Assembly: GCA_920105625.2 (NCBI GenBank)
Contig: OV050033.1
Span: forward strand, 2,832,001 to 2,896,000
DNA: 64,000 nt
From: Clusia tigrina
Taxonomy: Eukaryota; Arthropoda; Insecta; Diptera; Clusiidae
Direction: 5' to 3'
Positions within the stretch are counted from its first letter, which is position 1, and the number at the start of each line of letters is the position of its first letter. Positions 1 to 13,005 of the stretch are shown in pieces. The translations under genes were made by a program, and so were the position numbers. The notes under the pieces are model-generated. The model ran no database searches. It was not told the DNA's origin and worked only from the letters and a program-made list of their open reading frames with translations.

Positions 1-3000
1 TAATTTTAAATTGACAGTCAGGTCATGAATCCTGTAGACCATAATTGAAGCGGAGGACCACATATCGTTCCTATTCTTGTAATGAAAATCTGACGTGTAC
101 TCATATGAACTCTTGCCACGTGCAAAATCTGCAACCTTCACATGCCTTGCATCCTTACTTTCCACTTTGCTTGTGGTCCCAACTGCTCTCCGCACATCTT
201 CGCATATTTCTGCAGTGTTTCTATAAATGTATTTGCCTCGTCATTATCCTTTCTGCAGCAGTCACTGCCAATTACCTCCAAATGCCGCAACCGTTATATG
301 CGCCAAGAGCTTACCTGCAATTCGACTAATGAAATGTTCAGCACCCGCCCCATTAGAAGCACACCACAACGCAAACGTGTGGGCGTAAATCCACAAATTC
401 ATCTGAAAAACTCCACAAAAAAGCAGAGCGTACGAAACGCAACAGGACAATCTGCAGGTTCAGCAAATGCCATGTTGCCACGATGCCACGCATGTGCTTC
501 AATTAATTTTATAGAAATCCAGACCCAGGCACGATCCAGACAGACATTAACTTTAGGAGCACCCTAATGCAGTTAAACGCATAATTATCATTCGGTAAAC
601 ATGTTTAAAGCGGTTTTTGAAGAATAGTTCCCAAAAAAGAAGACACCGCCTTCACCTTAGCCATCGCCTTAGCCATCGCCTTCGCCTTCGTAGCCGCCAG
701 CGACGCCGGTTCTGAAGTCCACGCAATGCGGCCACAAATGAATTAGATTAGAGTATGAAACGCATTATGTTCGTTTCATGCGTGAGAGAATTTTTATGAT
801 TCGGCATTTCGGGAAAAAACAACCCAGAAGAGAAATGCATGTGAAAGGGGCACCACACTTGTCTACTTAGAATTTGATGCTTGCAGCACGCGAGGATTGC
901 TTTGCTTTTATGTGCATTTGATTGGCAGCATGAAGTTTGGTGAGGAAAAAACCATGATCATTGCCTAAATTGGTGGGGGGGAGGGGGAATAGAGCGTCAG
1001 GCACATAGACGGCTCTTTGGCCTCCAAATGAACAGAGTCGCCGGCAACAGAGCGACCAGCTTCCAGCCTAGCAGGAAATTAGCGAAGCATTAAGAAGACG
1101 AAGGGGCTAATGTTTGGGTATTTGGGCAGTTTAAGTTTAATCTGCGGCAGATGGCAAAGCATAGGAAAGCATCGTCATACACTGATGATACCAGGAAGGT
1201 TGACTAGCCGAGCTCGAGTTGGCTTTGTCTGCATTCTAAGCTGGTTCAAATACCTCATTGCCACTTGCAGCAATTAGCAGACACATTTGTAAGACTTCAA
1301 AGCGCAATTCTTGAGTTCAATCAGTACAAACATCACTGCAAAGTTGACTGTGTTGAATTCGAGTTGAATCTGTGAGGAGACGAGCTCAATAAGCGTCCAC
1401 AATTCCCGATTCTTTATGGGAACTACAGAACTAGTAACACAGAAAAAGGAAAAAAATGCTCTTTCCTGGAGTTTCAGTTTAGGTGTTATCCGCTTTGATT
1501 GGTGTAAAGAGAAGTGATATAGTGGAGAATGGGATATTATCAACCCTCCAACTGTAAGGCTAACATGGTCTCCAGCAACCCACAAAGACCGCCTTAAGCG
1601 AATTTCCTTCTCAGCTTCTGTGCATGCCAACAAGTGCAGAGCACGTTTCATTCCCTAAGATGTTGAGTTTCTACGCAGTGAATTGCATCCAACAACCCGC
1701 CCACGTTCACATGTTCTACAAATTTAAACACATTCGTTCTCCACACCAATGTGGGCATGGTACTAGTTTCAACTGAAAAAAGGACTGCAAAAATTTCAAA
1801 GCTAGGTTGCCAGTACACAAAATTTCCAAGTAAAAGTGTTACTTTTTATAGCCACAGCATCCTTGCTGAAATCACATGTTCCTGACTCCTCCGACGCTGC
1901 CGGGCTTTACGTTTCGTAATCACAGTAGTCCTGATGAAAGTCGACTGGAACTTAATTGCGGCTGCGGCAGACATTCGTGAGAAACTTCTACTTGCACATT
2001 TTTTGCTGTGATCTTCTGATCGATCACATTTTTTTCAATCTGTATTTCTGATTGCGTGCTGAGTCTTCTGGGCGAAGGAAGAATCGGTGGCAGTTCATTT
2101 AGAGTATAAATACAACGAAAGCGTTTCTTTTTTTTGGACACCAACGCACTCATTTGCCAGGAATTTGCAGTGGTTTTAACAAGATTTTATACATATATCG
2201 ATTGCACACTGCTCGGGCACGTATTCATGGCTGAGTCAGTCGAAGAAGGATGGACTGGTTGGTTATAGAGATGTTAGGGTAATGGAGGACAATTGCATAG
2301 GAAGCTGGGTTAATATACTACTAAGAAAATTTGTGCTGAAGGAAAGAATAGCTCCATTACACCAATAGATGGGACCATGTATTCGTATAATGCCACTCTT
2401 TCAGCAAAACACAAGCCTACTTAGGTTAGACTAGGTTAAGGTGGCACCTAAAGGAAGCTGGCCTAGGCCTAGGATTAGCCTGTTGTGTTATCACAGAAAC
2501 CTGGGTTTGAAAGGGGAACCAAAGCGTGTATCTAATGAAGCTGGCAATATTGCTAAAGCTATTGGAGAATAGCTCAACAAGACCCTCGCGGAAAGGTGCC
2601 CCCGGGAATCGAAATCTCCTAAGCGCAAGGGCAGGGGCTTGGCACATTTAGTGTGAGATGTCCTCCTCGTCGCCCAGCGAGCCTCAGCTGCCGCAAAACT
2701 CATTGAAGGGTAGGTTAAGCCTCTGAGCATGTCTGCCCACGACACAGTGGCTTATCAGGACTGATACTGTTGTGACGAAAGGGTCGCGTTCTAGTTGCAT
2801 GAAAGCGTACTTACATGATTCAAGATTCAAATATCGGCATTTATATTTGCACCTCTAAAACAAAGGGTATAAAACAGACGCTAGTAAGAATCTTACTAAA
2901 AAGAGGTATTGGGGGCTATTTGCACCCAAGATCCCTAGGGAAGATAACTAAAGAGTTTCTTCTTTGATATGCATGGGTCTTGCATTCAACAATTAGAGTG

Positions 3001-3479
3001 CCTCCAAACAAAGTAAATGTCATTCCGGGCTTTGTGAATGTGGCAACTGGACAGTTCGTCAGCAATGGTTTTATAAAAATGTGTTTGATGCAATCATCTT
3101 CCCAGTTGCTTGGAATTTTCAAAACTCCGGTTTGTGTACGAACTGATCGAACCAGTTTAAGAAAATAAACTATTTAAGCCACTTCTGGTTTCGACAATTT
3201 GAACTGCAGCAGTTCACTTGATATATTTCAGTAATTGAGTCTATAAATCTCCTGAATTGAGTTGCTGAACTCCACAGTTCAATAACCAAGTTCCAGCAAC
3301 TGAGTCCCAGGACACTTTTCTGCAATTGCTTGTTTGCACTGAAAATTCAGGCACGCAAAATATTCTCCTTTTAAATCAATAAACGGCATTTAATCCCTGA
3401 AAATACTCAAAGTGCTGCAAGCGATATAAATGCTCGTATATTTCCTTAAATGGTCGCACCAAAAAAACCTTTTTTTCAG
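1..3479. other. Noncoding region, no gene seen
   Basis: Mixed AT-rich DNA. A short GCCTTCGCCATC-type hexamer repeat sits at about 645-700 and a G-run near 974. No frame shows codon bias or family similarity. The possible TE block at 2.4-2.8 kb is listed separately. Confidence 0.6.
2391..2790. mobile_element. Possible transposon fragment with GGTTAGACTAGGTTAAGG motif
   Basis: A GC-richer block starts with a TTAGGTTAG-type run common at fly retroelement ends. Similar GTTAGGTT runs recur near 15,675 and 19,720. No protein domain was recognised. Confidence 0.28.
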
Positions 3480-4780
3480 CTGCGATTGCCTTCCATATTC
3501 GCCATGCGAACGCATAACTCACACACTCATTGAGGGCCTGGTTAACTGCATGACGCCAGAGTGAAGACCACCAAGCAACAAATTCTGAAAACCGCCACCA
3601 TTGTCAACACTGCACCGCCAATGCATTAATTGCAAAGCAACAACACCGAACGCCGCGGCGCCACATCCAACATTCGCTTCACTTTTGATACTCGATGCGC
3701 ACCCACACCCACACACGCACACCTCAAATGCCATCAATTTCAGGCAGCAGCACAAGGATTTCCTCCCACTGCGCCAGCCACAACACAAATGCCAGCCGCT
3801 GATTGCACAAGTGCCTGCCACACACACACACATACATACAAACAAACAGTCACACGCTCGCACACACACTCACCCACATGGACGCACAAAGGTCTCCCTA
3901 GCTGGCTGACGGACTGGCAGAATGTCTGCCTTTGTGCTGCTGCTGCTCACTTGCATCCCAATCCTTTGTGGGTTGCTGCCACCTACACAGTCCTCGGTGT
4001 GAGCGCCCAGCACACGGCCTCAAATCAGACGCACCGCAGCGCGCCCGCCTTCCCCGGCACACAACTCACGAGATTGTTATCAGCGCAACGTAATTTACAC
4101 AATTGTTGCCAGCTGTGGTCATCGCCGGCGGCACACGAAGTTGGAGGCTTCCACCGCGCTGGGCGTACTCGTTCCTGTGCGCCCCTATTGCGCCCATTGC
4201 ACCCAGTGCAAAACTTTGTGCTGCTGTTTTGTTTGTTGTTGTTATTGTTGTTATTGTTGCTGCAGTTGTTGCAGTTGGTCCGTAACGAGCGCGCAACCGT
4301 CTGTTCGTGCCCTTTTTTCAGCCACGTAACTAGACAAGACTCGCACCACCACTCGCAGAACTCGCGGCAGGTATTGCCAATTGGCGCCTGGCGTCACATT
4401 GTCCAACATTGGACTGCCTTGGCGCGGCTGCTCGTTCCTGGCCATGGCTTGGCGGAGTTTGGAGTTTGTTAGAAATGCTGTGCCGGGTATCGAGCCTGCC
4501 TTGGCTAATGAAATGCTAGTTTCGCTCATTGTTGTTGTTCCTTGTTGCCGGTTGTGCTATTGTTGTTGTTGTTGTTTATTGACGTTTGTTGTTTGTTGTT
4601 GCCATGTTGTTTGGGGGCATTTTGGCCCTTTCGTTTAGTTCAAAGTTACACGAACTTGAATTACTCGCATGTAGGCAGCGGAACTATGTTTCCCTGCTGC
4701 TGCCGTTGTGGTCTTTGGCTGTAATCAGTTTTCAGTTCCGTGGATCTGCCGCGATACCAGCGATTAAGTTATTTTAATAA
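3480..4780. other. GC-rich noncoding island with CA and TTG/CTG runs
   Basis: It contains CACACA stretches (3700-3870), a TTG/CTG triplet tract (about 4210-4280 and 4525-4610) and balanced GC. Overlapping open frames occur on both strands from composition alone. The structure resembles intergenic regulatory DNA of flies rather than exons. No splice-supported frame found. Confidence 0.45.
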
Positions 4781-5299
4781 TACTGAAAAGATTTCGGTAC
4801 AGCTTCAAAGAAATCATTACCAGATTCCGGACAATGTTGCTTTTCACGAAGGGAAGAAGATCATGTGCAGTGCACATTCATTCCATGTAAGTTTAACAAC
4901 GGCAACATGAGCAGAGTGGGATTCTTCATGCTGAATTGTTGCGAACCGAGAATTTAAAATCGACTGTTTCAGTGAACGGAGCAGCCTAGGGCAAGAACGA
5001 GACTCGAAGTTATGTAAAAGCCTCGAGAGAAGAGGAGTAGAGATGGTATAACTAACAGAGGATTCTAAGCTAGACTTTGAAGATTTTTCTCTTCCTTTCG
5101 TATGTAAATTATGTGATGGGGATATCACAAAGAGAGCTGCTCTGAACTCTGCTACACATCCTGGTTGCATCAAAAAGAATTCTTTGGTTCCACTGCGAAA
5201 GCGAGGAATCCAGATGTGATCCTCAAGTATATTTGTCCGATATCAAATCTTTTATTCGCAAGATTATCCGAGACTTCATGCCCCACAACGCCCATGTAC

Positions 5300-5865
5300 C
5301 CTTGAGCCTATGTTAGCATCACCCCATTATGCCTTCCAACATTATTTAATCTGGATGTGCACAACACCATCAACTGGGAAGTGACAAGGTAGCTGAGCAA
5401 GGCCTTCAGTGCAGCCTGACTGCCACTGCAGCCGTACTGTAGACAATACTTCTGCCATGCCATCTGCTTTCTACCAATAATCAATAAACACCATTGAGTT
5501 CCAAGAAAAACCCAGAACCCGACCCAATATCTGTTTTGCAACCATCAGTGAAAATACGACAGTACTCCGGGCTCAGTCATACGATTATACCAGAAATGAG
5601 CCTCTGGAATTTGTATGCAGTACCGCCTTTCGGTTATAGAATATCCTGGCACTGAATCAATCGGCAGGATAGCAATATCTATGTTAATTCCAACAATATC
5701 TGCAAGATGCCAACTCACACCGACCCCTTGCTTATTGTGCTTTAACCTACAGATGGCCTTTTGGACCTCTCCTTGCATAAAAACATATAGGGCGGGGAGA
5801 TTTAGCAGTTTATCAAGAAAGGTTGTCGGAGAGGCTCCAGTACAACAATTAGCCACAGTTCTCTA
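5300..5865 (-). mobile_element. Degenerate 3' part of a Jockey-clade-like non-LTR retrotransposon (RT thumb + RNase H)
   Basis: On the minus strand the end of a reverse-transcriptase region is recognisable: TGASPTTFLDKLLNLPALYV then FMQGEVQKAICRLKHN. A broken RNase H domain follows, with EPGVLSYF, a frameshift, and then SQAALKALLSYLVTSQL. At least two frame changes separate the pieces, so the copy is dead and 5'-truncated. Confidence 0.72.
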
Positions 5866-6054
5866 TAGTCCAGATAGGGCAGAGTTCACCCCCTTGCGAA
5901 ACAATCTCTTCCCCCGCTTTGGATGCCAGTATTGAGATGAAAAGTTAAACGTCAATTTTAAAGTCAACGAAAAATTTGTGGATGAAATTGAGAAAAAGGC
6001 ATTTGCACAAATTGCTTCACCAACGATAAGTGAAGCATGATGCAGCCAAAAGTC

Positions 6055-6134
6055 ATTTCTCAGCCACATGTTGCAGTCATATGTCAATGCTCAGCCACAT
6101 GTTGCAGTCATATGTCATTTCTCAGCCACATGTT
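6055..6134. repeat. 31-bp tandem repeat, 2.5 copies
   Basis: CAGCCACATGTTGCAGTCAT begins at 6061 and 6092, with a partial third copy at 6123. The period is 31 bp. Confidence 0.9.
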
Positions 6135-6423
6135 TCCCCTGATGCTGGTGAGAGAATTTGCTCCCTGGGTCATTGTAAGAATGGAAGAGCAAAATTTGGT
6201 CGGGCAGAAAGTTAGTAGCAAAGTTTGCAAATTAACACCTTCACAGTGGCTCCACAAACCGAGTGTGGACTCGGTCTCCAGGAAGCCCTGCCTCAGTATT
6301 TTGCATATTCAGAGAATTCATAAATTGCATTAATCAACTGATTACAAGTAATAAATCCAACTGAACTCAGGGTGAATCATCTCTTAATGTGCACAGCAAC
6401 TCTAGCTGAAGACAGACTACTGC

Positions 6424-6426
6424 ACA

Positions 6427-6463
<37 letters not shown>
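6424..6463. repeat. (CA)n microsatellite
   Basis: About 19 uninterrupted CA units. Confidence 0.97.
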
Positions 6464-6467
<4 letters not shown>

Positions 6468-6479
6468 CTGTCAGGCATA

Positions 6480-7110
6480 ATTTGCCTTATCGCCGATCAA
6501 CGCAATTGAACGAAAATTAATTCAATTACATGCGGGCAATCAATTGATAAATGAAACCATTAAGACGCCATCAATTAAGTGGCCGCAGCGGTGGTGGTGG
6601 TGGCTGTGCTGCACCAGCTGCACCCGCTGCACTTGCCCTGGCGCAACTGCTGCAAACGGCGCCCGGAATTGCATCATTTGTACGAGATTGTAAATAGCAG
6701 AAAATTTGAAAATTAATTTATGCAGATTTCCACAGCCAGGGCAGCATATGAGGCCGGCAGGAGCGGCTGCTCGAGATTTCCACAAGTGCTTTGGAGTGCT
6801 TCTACTGCCGCTGCTGCTGCTGCTGCTGATGTTGTTAGTGGTGTTGATGACGTTGATGGTGACTCTGACTGTGACTGCTGCAATGAGAGTCGTTTGGAAG
6901 GCAAGTGTCACCGCAATTGGCAAACACGTTTGGCACGTAGTGCCCAGCCAGGTAGGAGTAGGCAGACAGGCGGCTGGTAGGCAGGCAGGTAGGTGTGCCT
7001 CTGGGTGCTTCAGTTGCTGGTCGCTGCACTGCTGCTGAGTCGCGTGCGCTTATTAATTGAATTAATTTTGCTAAAATTAACGCAACTTTTTTATGGACTT
7101 GAGACATGAG
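6480..7110. other. GC-rich noncoding island
   Basis: A CTG/CTGCTG tract (about 6805-6840), a GTGGTGGTGG run (about 6590) and GGCAGGCAGG repeats (about 6960-6995). It is flanked by ATTAATTGAATTAATT-type AT motifs. No coding evidence. Confidence 0.4.
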
Positions 7111-7368
7111 ACCGATTAAGGTTTACGGGTATGACTAAGGCTGCCTGGCTGCCTGGCACCGGGCTGCTGTTGTGCAATAGAAGTGCGCACTCTCTCACAC
7201 ACAGCCACACGCACATAGTCAACCTGCCAACCCGGCAGAGAATTGGAACACCACAGAAGCGAGAAGGTAAACGAAGCAACGCTATTCTCGTATCCGAAGA
7301 GAGGAGAAGTTTCCACTTTAAAGGAGAAGTTTCCATAAGCAGAGTTAATTTTGCATGTTGCACTTTAT

Positions 7369-7412
7369 ATCCAGGTCAAGAATGATGGATATTCTATCAT
7401 TCTTGGATCCAG
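7369..7412. repeat. Small inverted repeat
   Basis: AAGAATGAT (7378-7386) and ATCATTCTT (7396-7404) pair across a 9-nt loop, and CCAGG occurs on both sides. A short hairpin of unknown meaning. Confidence 0.55.
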
Positions 7413-8315
7413 GTGAAAAACGGAAAAAAATAGTCAAGCAAAGAGAGGAGAGTTCAGTACTGAAACTTGGAAAGGAGAGCACTTTGGAGTTTCTTGGGAA
7501 CATTGTTTTTTATAAGTGGAAAGTAATAAAACAATTATTATTAAACAAAAGAAACAGACCACTTGCTGCAAGGACTTTCAGCTCATTGGTTAATCATGAC
7601 TCCTAAAATACTCCTATTGGAACTGAATTAGTTTCATTTTAACTGATTTTTCTTTACTGATATGCTTTGAAATATGAATCCAGTGTTTTGAAGTCATTAG
7701 GTTTGGGGTCTTCAAATCCATTCTGACTTAGAATCAGGGAAATTTTGTGTTGTCTATTAAGGAAAATATTAGTTAATGTCTCGGTATACTAAAGTAATTA
7801 ACAAACTATTTTTAACCATGAAAAAGTAGGTATAAAAGTTGCAATTGGGATCACTCCTCCTGCTATGTATAATATAAGCTGTTTTTAACATACTTTGGGA
7901 CCTCTTCGGAGGGGGCTTCCAACCAAACTGTCTGCGCAGAGTGTTTCTCTAATGAAGTCAATATTTTATAAAGGAAACACAACCAAAATCAGTGCAAAAC
8001 GGAGCAGCTGCTAGCAGTGGATACAGGATAGCTCAAAGCCCTCGACTCAGCATTAAATTTTGTTGTGAACCAGCTCATAACTGGCTCGCAAAATGTTACA
8101 ATTTAAGTGGGCTCTGAGGGGACTTATAAAAGCAGAAGTTTGAAGTGGAATTTTGAAAGGAGGCTTTCATGCAAACTGGTACTAATAAAACACTTCTGAG
8201 GTGTGCTGGGTTAAACACTTCCCACTGGACTGGTTCAATTGGAACTACAATAAGTTATAAGCTAAAAAATGATACTATGCTGGATTAGTTATAGTTAGTT
8301 TATAGTAGTAAATAT

Positions 8316-8445
8316 ACCTTTCACCATAATCAATTATGTCTGCAAAAGGTAGGGAGAATGAGTACTAGCAGCTAAGGACTTCCTTCGACTCATAGCTAAA
8401 GAGATTTTAGAAAGAAGCGTGTTTGAGACCATGCCCGGGTCAGAA
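8316..8445 (-). mobile_element. Second copy of the same SINE body, head missing
   Basis: It shares the ACCTTTCACCATAATCAATT, GAGAATGAGTACTAGCAGCT and AGAAAGAAGCGTGTTTGA segments with the neighbouring SINE, in the same orientation. It lacks a recognisable tRNA head. Confidence 0.65.
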
Positions 8446-8572
8446 GATATTAAATATTTCATCTTAAGACGATGTGTTGTCATTCAGAAAGTGGAAACGC
8501 TAAAACGCCCATCTGGTATTCGGACAGTGTCTGATAAACCTCTCATCTCTATTTATGTAGTTTTGTTAATGA

Positions 8573-8575
8573 GAC

Positions 8576-8631
<56 letters not shown>

Positions 8632-8826
8632 CTTACACCATAGTTAATTGTGAGTGCAAGGTGTTGGGGGAATGAGTACTAGCTGCAGAGGCTTTCGACT
8701 CGAAGAGATAAGGATATTTTTTTTATAGAAAGAAGCATTTTGGACACCAAGCCCGTGGCAGGATTTGACCTGCGACCCTCGGGGTGTGAGTCTGGCATGC
8801 TTACCACTAGACCACAGAGCGCGGCT
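8573..8826 (-). mobile_element. tRNA-derived SINE, full-length-like, with (ATT)n tail
   Basis: Read on the minus strand, a tRNA-like head at about 8826-8750 carries an A-box-like TGGTCTAGTGGTAAG and a B-box-like AGGTCAAATCC. A ~100-bp body follows (AGCTAGTACTCATTCCCCCA, ACCTTGCACTCACAATTAAC), then a pure ATT microsatellite tail at 8573-8630. The head/body/tail order is the SINE hallmark. Confidence 0.75.
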
Positions 8827-9559
8827 GTAATAAGACTTTATTTTATGCAAATTGGTGGAAACTTTTCCTAAGAAAGTGTTCTCTTTTTCTCTGGTAGAAG
8901 GTGCATTGCGAGATTATATATTCTTAAATGAGATTACATATTTCTAAGAATCATCCGCTTAGGAGATTTGACCCCTCACTGGTTTATAGGCTTCCTGTGT
9001 GTGCCGTACCCACACAATATAACAGTGTAGTGTCAGTATTTTCCTATCCAGGTGAAGTGAGAATAGACTCCCCTCCGGCCATTTCTGTCGTACTGAAAGT
9101 CGAATTTTTTTTGCTGGGGTGCTGGGCTGGTCAGTTGGCAGACGGGCGTTAGTGTGTGCCCCGACACCCATGCTAGAATTAATGTCTATAGTTAGTTTTT
9201 ATGATTGGGTAATTAATACTTGTTAAATGGAAGATTGTGTCGCGAAAAGGCGTAAATGATGAGCGCGTTTAAATTTAATCATACGTCTGGCTACCAACTT
9301 TTGACTGCACTGATCTCATTTCTTGAATTCATTTTGCCAGTTTGCCATTTTTAGGTGGCACTTCGTAGCTGAGTGCATACTGGTATAATTTGAGTACGCT
9401 GGAGATGACCGGGGCACATACTTCAGAGCCACTTAGCGAACGAGGCGCTAACTGACTGCTGATATTATCGGGAGCGCGGTATTCGCATGCGATGACACAA
9501 AAGCGATCAACAGGAGGGGGCACCAAAGGAAATGTCAACTGGAGCGACAATTTGCGCTC

Positions 9560-10960
9560 AATACTCGTACCAATTGTTATCGCTTGTCAGGCGTCAGCAA
9601 CAACTTGCAGAACAAGTTAAGAAAAAAACAGAGTCCGCCAGTTGCCGGAGCCAAGCCCAGCATAAATACATTTAAATAGTATGAAAAAGCGGCAGCGGCC
9701 ATGGCCAAAAATGGCCAACTGGATTGCGGCGAGTAGAGTGGAGCAGCCCAGTCAGTCCTTTGCAATTTAACTCTGGGCATGCGGCAGGCCGGCGCAACAT
9801 ATGGACTAAGGACGCCTCGACCGCAAACGTTGTCAAGCTGGCTGCCGCCTTGCGTTCTTTATGCTCATGTGTAGCATCCACACGAGCACAAACACTCACA
9901 CACACACACAGACGCGAACGCGAACACGAACACTGCGAGAGCGATCGATACCCACATGGAACACAGTCAGTCTAGATCACGTTCACGATAAGCGTCTTAG
10001 CCGCGTTGCAACTGGCATACCGGTTGGTCTGCCAAATTTGGTTACACCGCAACATTTTTTGGAGACAATCGATCTGCCGGATCGCTGCGGCCGTGCGTCT
10101 GTCTGCGGTGCTACCATATGCGTCTGTCCGTCCGTGCGTCCACTGCTCTGCCGCTTGATTGTTATTTTTTTCCTGGTAGCCACTTCGTTTGCAGCCAAGT
10201 TCAAAGTCTCGCTGAGTTTTGCGCCATAGTGTCGCCTTTTTGACCAACCGGCCGGCCGGCCGCTCTGACCGCCTTCAGCGCTACTGTGTCGCAGCCGTCG
10301 CCACCGCCGCCGCCACCGTTGCTGCCGCTTCCGAAGCAACCAAAATTTAATGCGTTCGATAAGCAATCAATGCAATTCGATTTACTTCTGCTCGGTCATT
10401 CGGTTTCAAGAAATATGCGAAATACCCGCCCCGGTAACAATGTTGCCGCGCTTGCGCCGCTTCGTTGTGCTCGTTTTGGTCCTTTTGGTGCGGTGGTACG
10501 CGCCTCACTTGTAAGCAATAAATCCGCGCAACGTGATTTTCGTCGGGGTTTTGTTCTTCGATTTTGCCCGCTCTGAAATTTATGCACGTTGCTCGTAGTT
10601 TGGCAGTTTCTCGGAATATCACCGAGATCAATCTTATATATGTATACTCACTCGCACTCCACTGCTTATTGCATATTTTTATGGTAGTTTGGCATGGCTC
10701 GCATCCTTTTTCGGCTGCGGCCATGGCTGCGGCTTCGACTTCGGTTTCGGTTTCAGTGTGCCGGACGCATGCGTGGCGTAGCTTGGCGTGCCGTGCCGGC
10801 CGTGGCGCGTTTTATTCTGTGTTTTCCACCTCTAATTTGGGGTGTACAATGCGGTGCAAAAATTCAAGCAATTTCAGTGCGTTGTGCCTCATCTTCATCT
10901 TTTTTGTTCCTTTAGTTTGGTGTCTGCTCTGCCTTGAGGCCGTTTAACACTTGGTTGACG
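9560..10960. other. GC-rich noncoding island
   Basis: CA runs at about 9893-9915, TCTGTCCGTCC motifs (about 10127), a CCGGCCGGCC palindrome run (about 10250), CCGCCGCCACC triplets (about 10305) and GGCTTCGACTTCGG-like hexamers (about 10735). Frames occur on both strands without splice or family support. Confidence 0.4.
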
Positions 10961-11045
10961 ACGCGGCTGCCTGGGGCATACACGGATGGTGTCCAAGTGT
11001 CGGCGTTTGAGTTCCTTTAAGCAGCACAACCAGAAATACTTTAGC

Positions 11046-11393
11046 TTCCTCCATGAAACGGAGGACTACCTGGATCCACAAACCTTCGCGATGAAAAAAT
11101 GTATCGTGTCCGTACCAGGACTCCGGGCAAATACCTAAATTACTCTATTGACTTCACCAAAGACAACATACTAATAAGATGTACCACAACGCTCTGGAGT
11201 GAATGTTTTTACTGTTTTTTGGTGATACATTTTAGACGAAACAACTCAAAGCTTTCACTCCAGAGCGTAGTAGCACTTCTTGCTAGTACAAGTCAAGAGA
11301 GTAATTTATTTTCCGGAGTCATGGTGCGGACTCCACAACTTTTGTTCCCCGCGAGGGTTTTGGAATCATGTAGTCCTCTGTTTCAGGGATGAA
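11046..11393. mobile_element. Foldback/MITE-like element with long terminal inverted repeats
   Basis: The left arm (from CCATGAAACGGAGGACTACC, about 11050) and right arm (ending ATGTAGTCCTCTGTTTCAGG, about 11387) are imperfect reverse complements. The pairing extends inward through ACGCTCTGGAGTGAA (about 11190) versus TTCACTCCAGAGCGT (about 11258). Nearly the whole ~345 bp can fold back on itself. No coding capacity. Confidence 0.8.
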
Positions 11394-11689
11394 TTGAAAG
11401 TATTGCTGATTGTGATGCGTAATGGATGGTGTTGCCTTCTACACCAATGTCTCTAAGGTAGAGGGAGGAATAGAAGAAGGCGTTTATTAAGAAATCCAGG
11501 AAGCCAGCATATTGTTCGGTTTACTGTGTACTTAAAGGTAATGTATTAAGGCAGCAATTAGAGCTCCTTTAAGAATAGTTATATAGCGGAGGAGGTGGCC
11601 AATCAGCTTAATCCTTCAAATTAGTATTTTCTTGCTCCAAAGTACTGAATGACGGTTGAACGAAGGAATAGTCGAAACTATCTAATACA

Positions 11690-11800
11690 GCCATTGCTAG
11701 GAATCATCCTGGTGACCACTGGACATTGCATGCTCGGAACGACACGTAGAAAGACAGAGTCTTCCATGACGCAACTTTTGCAGAAACTGTTGATGTTGAG
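11690..11800 (+). mobile_element. Short possible retrotransposon fragment
   Basis: The translation LLGIILVTTGHCMLGTTRRK resembles the TGHC..GTH segment that precedes the terminal Cys motif of Jockey/I-like ORF2 proteins. It is very short. Confidence 0.3.
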
Positions 11801-12629
11801 TTGAGCAAGAGGACTGAACCAATCGCTGAGTCTGGCCGCTTCTCAACTACCGCCATACAAATCAGTTATAAAACTACCTCACTAACCTTAGGGATCGAAA
11901 AGACGCTGAGTATCAAGGATGGTTTTATATGTTATAATGTTATCTTTGTTTCTAAGCTAATGGAACCTAAGCATTGCAATTTAGTTGGAACAGTGATCTC
12001 CATGATTATATCAACTCCTTTTCTCTCGAGTTCCCTTTGATGGTTTCTTAGTTTCCTGTCTTGCTTTACTTTCTGAAGATTTGTAATGGCCATTTTTTGG
12101 TATATACTATTTAATCATGAAGATCATGAAGATAATGAGAGTCTTCTCAGCCAGTCTGGAGAATCTTAATCGTATCTAAAGACACACTTTTCAGAGGGAA
12201 CATTCTATGTATACAACAATTCGAAGAAGAATGGAACAAAAAAAGTCATGTTCATTGCATATCCCTTATTTTAGCGATCTGGGATCTTCAATATTCACTG
12301 GATTGATATCCGACTCTGAACTTGAGATCTTCAGAGGATTCCTCTAGGCTGTTTCTTTAATGTAACCCTATACTCAAGGCACAAATTGGGTTACATATAT
12401 ACCTATCTCGCAGGTAGCGATAGAGTCTCATCAGAAAACGATCAAGTTTCTTCCTACATGGACGTGGGCGTCTCCCTAATTGTTGTTAATGAAAATATTT
12501 AGAATCGCTTTCTCCGCAAGGCTCACGAGAGGTGGAAAAACACTGCTACATGTGCCAATTCGAGAATAATGTGGCCTGATTATGGTGCCAAAAGAACTAA
12601 CCATCTTCTCCATAAACCAAGACCCACAA

Positions 12630-13005
12630 TTAGCAACCTTAAGCGGTATGCACGGGTCATTGGACTATCGGCACACACGCTGAAAAAATGGGTATTCCAT
12701 TCAATGCTCATTGCATGAGCTGTAGAGACCCACAGAAGAACGAAACAGTCGTACACTTTCTTTGAGAGTGGCCCAGCTCTTGCTCGTTTGAGACTTAAAT
12801 ATGTCGGAAGCCCTTTCTAGAGAGTCTAAGGCATGGCTCTAGTTTAGAATCTTCAGACCTATCTAAATTTGTTAACAACTCCGACTGATTGTAAATGTTG
12901 CAAATATATTACCATTTTTTAGGCTCGCGAGGACATGGCAACATAACGGCACTATTGCCAATTGAGGCGACGTGAGGTCACCAGCCAGTTTACCTACCTA
13001 CCTAC
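12630..13005 (+). mobile_element. Non-LTR retrotransposon 3' end remnant with terminal Cys/His motif
   Basis: Frame pieces read VCTGHWTIGTHAEKMGIPF, then CMSCRDPQKNETVVHFL. This matches the C-terminal CxxC..H..C motif after RNase H in Jockey/I-type ORF2. Stops interrupt it, and a (CCTA)n-like run closes the segment near 13,000. Confidence 0.6.

Larger units (their letters stand above)
7110..9560. other. AT-rich spacer with SINE insertions
   Basis: Besides the two SINE copies and the small hairpin I see no gene. Short frames lack similarity. Confidence 0.5.

Noticed and set aside
3630..4472. 280-codon plus-strand frame in a GC-rich island
   Set aside because: Composition-driven (CA and CTG runs). 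It has poly-Leu and Thr/His-rich stretches and equally open neighbours on both strands.
8750..8826. Possible functional tRNA gene on the minus strand
   Set aside because: The B box is imperfect, the acceptor stem does not close, and it is joined to a SINE body and ATT tail that recur elsewhere.
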